A stretch of 64,000 nt of DNA from Microbacterium sp. (GTDB lineage Bacteria; Actinomycetota; Actinomycetes; Actinomycetales; Microbacteriaceae). Of the stretch, positions 59,992 to 64,000 are shown piece after piece. How positions within the stretch are numbered: position 1 is the stretch's first letter; the number at the start of each line of letters is the position of its first letter. The stretch spans positions 62,001 to 126,000 of the forward strand of contig QFPM01000011.1 in assembly GCA_003248655.1 (NCBI GenBank), read 5' to 3'. The position numbers were made by a program, and so were the translations under genes. The notes under the pieces were generated by a model. The model searched no databases. It was not told where the DNA came from and saw nothing but the letters and a program-made list of their open reading frames with translations.

Positions 59992-60755
59992 TGTCGCTCG
60001 CGTGCCGCGTCATCCCGTGCCTCGACGTCGCGGCGGGCCGCGTCGTCAAGGGCGTGAACTTCGCGAACCTCCGCGACATGGGCGACCCCGTCGAACTCGC
60101 AGCGCTCTATTTCGCCCAGGGCGCGGACGAGCTGACCTTCCTCGATGTGACGGCGACGGTCGATGACCGCTCGACGACGTACGACGTCGTGCGCCGCACG
60201 GCCGAGGAGGTCTTCATTCCGCTCACCGTCGGCGGGGGAGTGCGCTCGGCGGACGACGTCGCGCGCCTGCTCGCCGTCGGCGCCGACAAGGTGGGGGTCA
60301 ACTCCGCCGCGATCGCGCGCCCCGATCTCGTGGGCGAGATCGCCGATCGGTTCGGCGCACAGGTGCTCGTGCTGAGCCTCGACGTCACGCGCGCCCCGGG
60401 CACCCGATCGGGCTTCGTCGTCACGACCCACGGCGGGCGTACCCGAACCGACCTCGACGCGCTCGACTGGGCGATCGAGGCGATCGAGCGGGGCGCAGGC
60501 GAGCTCCTCGTGAACTCGATCGACGCGGATGGCACGAAGGACGGGTTCGACCTCGAGCTCGTCGGCCTGATGCGTGAGGTCTCGTCGGTGCCCGTCATCG
60601 CCTCCGGCGGCGCGGGCGCGGCCGCCGATTTCGCTCCGGCGATTCACGCTGGCGCCGACGCGGTGCTCGCGGCATCCGTCTTCCACTCGGGGGAACTGAC
60701 GATCGGCGACGTGAAGGATGCCCTGGTCGCGGGCGGAATCGAGGTGCGCCGATGA
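59991..60755 (+). CDS. hisF: Imidazole glycerol phosphate synthase, cyclase subunit
   Basis: 254 residues. TIM barrel starting CRVIPCLDVAAGRVVKGVNF, catalytic Asp of PCLDV near 11 and of NSIDADGTKDGFD near 170, phosphate loops GGGVRSADDV and ASGGAGAAADF. It works with HisH, which is not in this window, to make IGP and AICAR. ATG start overlaps hisG; hisI overlaps its end by 4 nt. Confidence 0.98.
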   Translation: MSLACRVIPCLDVAAGRVVKGVNFANLRDMGDPVELAALYFAQGADELTFLDVTATVDDRSTTYDVVRRTAEEVFIPLTVGGGVRSADDVARLLAVGADKVGVNSAAIARPDLVGEIADRFGAQVLVLSLDVTRAPGTRSGFVVTTHGGRTRTDLDALDWAIEAIERGAGELLVNSIDADGTKDGFDLELVGLMREVSSVPVIASGGAGAAADFAPAIHAGADAVLAASVFHSGELTIGDVKDALVAGGIEVRR

Positions 60756-61117
60756 GCGTTGACGACCGCATCGCGCGTGTCGCGTGGAACGCCGACGGGC
60801 TTGCCCCCGCGATCATTCAGCAGCACGACACGGGCGAGGTGCTCATGCTCGGGTGGATGGATGCCGAGGCGCTGCGCCGAACCCTCACCGAGGGGCGGGT
60901 CACGTTCTGGTCGCGCTCGCGTCAGGAGTACTGGCGCAAGGGCGACACCTCCGGGCACGCGCAGTACGTGCGCGGAGCGCGGCTCGACTGCGACGGCGAT
61001 GCCCTGCTGATCTCCGTCGAGCAGATCGGCGCCGCCTGCCACACGGGCGATCGCACGTGCTTCGACGCCGACGACCTCGCTCCCGTCGAAGGAGCGCCCG
61101 CGGAAGGCGCCCCGTGA
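60752..61117 (+). CDS. hisI: Phosphoribosyl-AMP cyclohydrolase
   Basis: 121 residues. VLMLGWMDAEALRRTLTEGR near 30, TFWSRSRQEYWRKGDTSGHA near 51-70, metal-binding LDCDGDALL near 78-86, and AACHTGDRTCF near 93-103 with the zinc Cys pair. Third step of histidine synthesis. The tail (VEGAPAEGAP) is short and low-complexity. The next start overlaps by 4 nt; trpE, which normally follows in this phylum, is absent. Confidence 0.96.
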   Translation: MSVDDRIARVAWNADGLAPAIIQQHDTGEVLMLGWMDAEALRRTLTEGRVTFWSRSRQEYWRKGDTSGHAQYVRGARLDCDGDALLISVEQIGAACHTGDRTCFDADDLAPVEGAPAEGAP

Positions 61118-61710
61118 TCGCACGCGCGCGGACCATCGCCGTGCTCGCCGTCGTCGCGGGCGGAGCGCTCGCGATCATCGCGTCGACGCAGACGTGGCTC
61201 GACGTGACCCTGCGCACCGGGTCCGACGAGCCGCTCACCGTCGCGGGCGCGGCCGCCGTGCCCCTTCTTGCACCTTTGAGCCTTGCCTCTCTCGCCCTCG
61301 GGCTCGCGCTGACCGTGGTGGGCATCGCGCTCCGATACGTGTTCGGGGTGCTGGCCGTCGCGATCGGCGCGGCGCTGGCTGTGACCTCGGCGCGGGTCGG
61401 CCTCCAGCATCCGCTGGATGCCGTGGCGACGGCCGTCACGAAGGCGACCGGACTCTCGGGCGACGCCGCGGTCGCCGACCTCGTCACGGCCGTCGCAGGG
61501 ACGCCCTGGCCCTTCTTCGCATCCGCGGCGGGCCTCCTGATCGCCGCCGGAGGAGTTCTCACGCTCGTGACCGCGCACCGATGGCGAGCGGGCGGGCGCC
61601 GCTACCAGCGCGACGCCACACCGGCCGGCGCGGCCACCGGCTCGCGGCCACACGACGCGATCGATTCGTGGGATGACCTGACGCACGGGGCTGATCCCAC
61701 CGCCCGCTAG
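61114..61710 (+). CDS. Trp biosynthesis-associated membrane protein
   Basis: 198 residues from GTG. Four hydrophobic segments: about 6-24, 43-66, 71-90 and 125-150, with short loops and a charged C-terminal tail. It matches the four-helix 'trp operon associated' membrane protein found between trpE and trpC in many actinobacteria; role unknown. Here it follows hisI directly without trpE. Confidence 0.85.
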   Translation: MIARARTIAVLAVVAGGALAIIASTQTWLDVTLRTGSDEPLTVAGAAAVPLLAPLSLASLALGLALTVVGIALRYVFGVLAVAIGAALAVTSARVGLQHPLDAVATAVTKATGLSGDAAVADLVTAVAGTPWPFFASAAGLLIAAGGVLTLVTAHRWRAGGRRYQRDATPAGAATGSRPHDAIDSWDDLTHGADPTAR

Positions 61711-61713
61711 ACT
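61708..61713 (+). promoter_or_regulatory. -10 box (TAGACT) before the HGxxPAAW gene
   Basis: TAGACT overlaps the previous stop and lies about 40 nt before ATG 61754, which has GAGGGAGA nearby. It could start a separate trpC-trpB transcript. Confidence 0.5.
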
Positions 61714-61753
61714 TGTGACAGACCCGCGCAGTACGCACACCCGAGGGAGAACC

Positions 61754-61984
61754 ATGAGCAGCAGCATCGACGACCCCGGTCACGGACACTCGCCGGCCGC
61801 CTGGACGTCCGTGGTGATCATGCTGCTCGCGATCTCGCTCGGCACGCTGTTCTTCTTCCTCGAGATGCCCGCGCTCGTGTGGGCATCCGTTGGTCTGCTC
61901 ATCGTCGGCGCAATCGTCGGCTGGGCGATGTCGAAGGCCGGCTACGGCGCCTACGGCGACAAGTACACGCCGAAGAAGCACTGA
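61754..61984 (+). CDS. HGxxPAAW-type small membrane protein
   Basis: 76 residues. HGHSPAAWTSVVIMLLAISL at about 10-29 contains the family motif, two membrane helices follow (about 19-35 and 41-58), then a short tail GYGAYGDKYTPKKH. The motif family is typical of a small protein inside actinobacterial trp clusters; function unknown. ATG start is preceded by GAGGGAGA. Confidence 0.85.
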   Translation: MSSSIDDPGHGHSPAAWTSVVIMLLAISLGTLFFFLEMPALVWASVGLLIVGAIVGWAMSKAGYGAYGDKYTPKKH

Positions 61985-61986
61985 TC

Positions 61987-62763
61987 ATGCTGGCAGGCCT
62001 CACCGCCGGCGCGGTGGAGGATGCCGAGGCTCGCGCCGCCGACCGGCCTCTGGCCGACGTCGAGCGTCTTGCGCTCGCGCAACCGCCCGCACTCGACGCT
62101 CTCGCGGCGCTCGCGCCCGCGGAGCGCGTCAAGATCATCGCGGAGGTCAAGCGCGCCAGCCCCTCACGCGGGGACCTCGCAGCGATCCCCGACCCCGCGC
62201 TCCAGGCATCCCGCTACGAAGAGGGCGGCGCGTCCGTCATCTCGGTCCTGACCGAGGGGCGGCGGTTCAAGGGCTCGCTCGACGACCTCGTCGCGGTCAA
62301 GCAGCGCGTCGGGATCCCGGTGCTGCGCAAGGACTTCATCGCGACGCCGTACCAGGTGCTCGAGGCGAGGGCATCCGGCGCTGACCTCGCGCTCCTGATC
62401 GTCGCGGCGCTCGAGCAGCCGCTGCTCGCGCAGCTCTACGACCTCGTCGTGCAGCTCGGCATGACCCCGCTCGTCGAGGCGCACTCGCGAGAGGAACTCG
62501 ATCGCGCCGCCGACCTCGGCGCGCGCCTGATCGGCGTCAACGCGCGCGACCTGTCGACCTTCGAGCTCGACCGCGATCTGTTCGGCTCGCTCGTCTCGCA
62601 CTTCCCCTCGGATGCCGTCAAGGTCGCCGAGTCGGCAGTGCTTGCGCCTTCCGATGTCGCGCACTACCGCGCGGCTGGCGCCGATGCGGTGCTCGTCGGC
62701 GAAGCGCTCGTGACGAACGACCCCGTGACCACCCTGCACGCATTCTTGGAGGCCGGATCGTGA
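61987..62763 (+). CDS. trpC: Indole-3-glycerol phosphate synthase
   Basis: 258 residues. TIM barrel with IIAEVKRASPSRGDL near 49 (catalytic Lys), VSVLTEGRRFKGSLDDLVAV near 84, LRKDFIATPYQVLEARA near 112, the catalytic Glu in PLVEAHSREEL near 160, and LIGVNARDLSTFELD near 180. It follows the small membrane gene by 2 nt and overlaps trpB. Confidence 0.97.
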   Translation: MLAGLTAGAVEDAEARAADRPLADVERLALAQPPALDALAALAPAERVKIIAEVKRASPSRGDLAAIPDPALQASRYEEGGASVISVLTEGRRFKGSLDDLVAVKQRVGIPVLRKDFIATPYQVLEARASGADLALLIVAALEQPLLAQLYDLVVQLGMTPLVEAHSREELDRAADLGARLIGVNARDLSTFELDRDLFGSLVSHFPSDAVKVAESAVLAPSDVAHYRAAGADAVLVGEALVTNDPVTTLHAFLEAGS

Positions 62764-64000
62764 GTCTGCGCGACCAGCACGGCCCGTTCTTCGGCGAGTT
62801 CGGCGGGCGATACATGCCCGAGTCCTTGATCGCCGCGATCGACGAGCTCACCGCAGAGTACGAGGCCGCGAAGGCCGATCCTGCCTTCCAGGCCGAGTAC
62901 GTGAATCTCTTGCACTCGTACGCGGGTCGCCCTTCGGCGCTCACGGAGGTGCCCCGCTTCGCCGAGCATGCGGGCGGAGCGCGGGTCTTCCTCAAGCGCG
63001 AAGACCTCAACCACACCGGCTCGCACAAGATCAACAACGTCATCGGCCAGGCGCTGCTCACGAAGCGCCTCGGCAAGACGCGCGTCATCGCCGAGACAGG
63101 CGCAGGCCAGCACGGCGTCGCCACGGCCACCGCGGCCGCGCTGTTCGGCTTCGACTGCACCGTGTACATGGGCGAGGTCGACACTGAGCGCCAGGCCCTG
63201 AACGTCGCCCGCATGCGGCTCCTCGGCGCCGAGGTCGTGCCCGTCACGACCGGCTCGCGGACCCTCAAGGACGCGATCAACGAGGCCTACCGCGACTGGG
63301 TGGCCTCCGTTGAGACGACCAACTACATCTTCGGCACGGCGGCGGGGCCGCACCCGTTCCCCGCGATGGTGCGCGACTTCCAGAAGATCATCTCCGAAGA
63401 GGCGCGCGCGCAACTGCTCGAGGGGACGGGTCGGCTGCCGGATGCCGTCGTCGCGTGCGTCGGCGGCGGGTCCAACGCGATCGGTATGTTCGACGCGTTC
63501 CTCGACGACGAGGGCGTTCGGCTGTACGGCGTGGAGGCGGCGGGCGACGGCGTCGACACCGACAAGCACGCGGCCTCCATCGAGCGGGGTTGCCCGGGCG
63601 TCCTGCACGGCGCCAAGACGTACGTCCTGCAGGACGAGGACGGGCAGACCATCGAGTCGCACTCGATCTCGGCCGGACTCGACTACCCGGGCGTCGGTCC
63701 GGAGCACTCGTGGCTTGCCTCGATCGGCCGCGCCGAGTACATCCCTGCGACGGATGCCGAGGCGATGGATGCCCTGAGACTCCTCTCGCGCACCGAGGGC
63801 ATCATCCCGGCGATCGAGTCGGCGCACGCCCTCGCGGGAGCGCTGCGGATCGGCCGCGAGCTCGGCCCGGAGGCCATCCTCGCGGTGAGCCTGTCGGGCC
63901 GCGGCGACAAGGACATGGACACCGCGGCGCGCTGGTTCGGCCTCTACGACGAGGGCGCCGAGCCCGTCGAGGCGGGTCCCACGCCGGATGCCGCCAAGGG
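62760..64000 (+). CDS. trpB: Tryptophan synthase beta chain (runs off the right edge)
   Basis: Starts at GTG 62760 (overlapping the trpC TGA), and 413 residues are visible. FFGEFGGRYMPESLI near 10, the PLP lysine in LNHTGSHKINNVIGQALL near 85, GAGQHGVATATAAALFG near 112, and GGGSNAIGMFDAFL near 235 (phosphate). It makes tryptophan from indole and serine. The visible length is near full size (about 400); the end lies outside the window. trpA would be expected next. Confidence 0.97.
   Translation, partial: MSLRDQHGPFFGEFGGRYMPESLIAAIDELTAEYEAAKADPAFQAEYVNLLHSYAGRPSALTEVPRFAEHAGGARVFLKREDLNHTGSHKINNVIGQALLTKRLGKTRVIAETGAGQHGVATATAAALFGFDCTVYMGEVDTERQALNVARMRLLGAEVVPVTTGSRTLKDAINEAYRDWVASVETTNYIFGTAAGPHPFPAMVRDFQKIISEEARAQLLEGTGRLPDAVVACVGGGSNAIGMFDAFLDDEGVRLYGVEAAGDGVDTDKHAASIERGCPGVLHGAKTYVLQDEDGQTIESHSISAGLDYPGVGPEHSWLASIGRAEYIPATDAEAMDALRLLSRTEGIIPAIESAHALAGALRIGRELGPEAILAVSLSGRGDKDMDTAARWFGLYDEGAEPVEAGPTPDAAK

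Noticed and set aside
60752..61710. hisI fused to the membrane protein
   Set aside because: The two frames differ; there is a 4-nt GTGA overlap, not a fusion.

Overview
The window looks like chromosomal backbone of a GC-rich actinobacterium, most likely Microbacteriaceae and Microbacterium-like. The support is gene order (thrS-HIT, pdxS-pdxT-yebC-ruvCAB-yajC-secDF-rel, rarA-rpsD-alaS-ruvX-mltG-aro, pyrR-B-C-carA-B-pyrF-gmk-rpoZ-metK-priA-fmt-rsmB-rpe, his-trp, much of it shared with Mycobacterium), many GTG starts, many 4-8 nt gene overlaps, and many genes that start 6-7 nt after a TANNNT box, as leaderless mRNAs do. I saw no prophage, CRISPR array or transposase; the accessory content is small.

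Layout. 1-547: end of an ammonium transporter. 0.6-1.9 kb: tandem PemK/MazF-like genes. 1.9-2.4 kb: tRNA-Val(CAC) facing a Gly-Cys-Val tRNA operon. 2.4-4.5 kb: ACT-domain protein, AlkD-like protein and an apparently shortened ArsB-type permease. 4.5-7.3 kb: possible leader ORF, thrS, HIT hydrolase. 7.3-11.3 kb: vitamin B6 block, with pdxY and a MocR/PdxR regulator divergent from pdxS-pdxT. 11.3-17.7 kb: yebC, ruvCAB, yajC-secD-secF. 17.7-22.6 kb: rel, AbiEi-like protein, DUF349 protein, small membrane protein. 22.7-31.7 kb: rarA, TPR-Nudix protein, rpsD, small membrane protein, alaS, ruvX, mltG, aroE. 31.7-35.0 kb: aroC-aroK-aroB-aroQ. 35.1-37.2 kb: lipoprotein, then TetR plus 3-hydroxyacyl-CoA dehydrogenase. 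37.2-40.9 kb: efp-nusB, a decayed DUF2207 fragment, a small unknown gene, an MBL-Rieske protein. 40.9-41.3 kb: repeat array. 41.3-50.8 kb: complete pyrimidine operon ending in a two-domain mIHF-guanylate kinase. 50.9-57.6 kb: rpoZ, metK, priA, fmt, rsmB, rpe. 57.6-58.8 kb: glutaminase-STAS. 58.8-64 kb: hisE-hisG, hisF-hisI, then trp genes (associated membrane protein, HGxxPAAW protein, trpC, trpB), with no trpE in between.

How the genes work together. Most of the window makes building blocks: PLP, chorismate, UMP, GMP kinase output, histidine and tryptophan, SAM. The rest is translation (thrS, alaS, rpsD, efp, fmt, tRNAs), Holliday-junction processing, the Sec accessory complex and the stringent response.

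Most notable signals: (1) strong genome-scale excess of GGATGCC/GGCATCC, at the expense of normal codon choice; (2) REP-like palindromes that form the 5' ends of the ruvC and HIT reading frames; (3) mIHF fused to guanylate kinase; (4) a membrane-anchored MazF-like paralogue; (5) MBL-Rieske, TPR-Nudix and glutaminase-STAS fusions; (6) gene decay or loss (DUF2207, ArsB-type permease, trpE, possibly a cyclophilin); (7) a leaderless 21-codon ORF in front of thrS.
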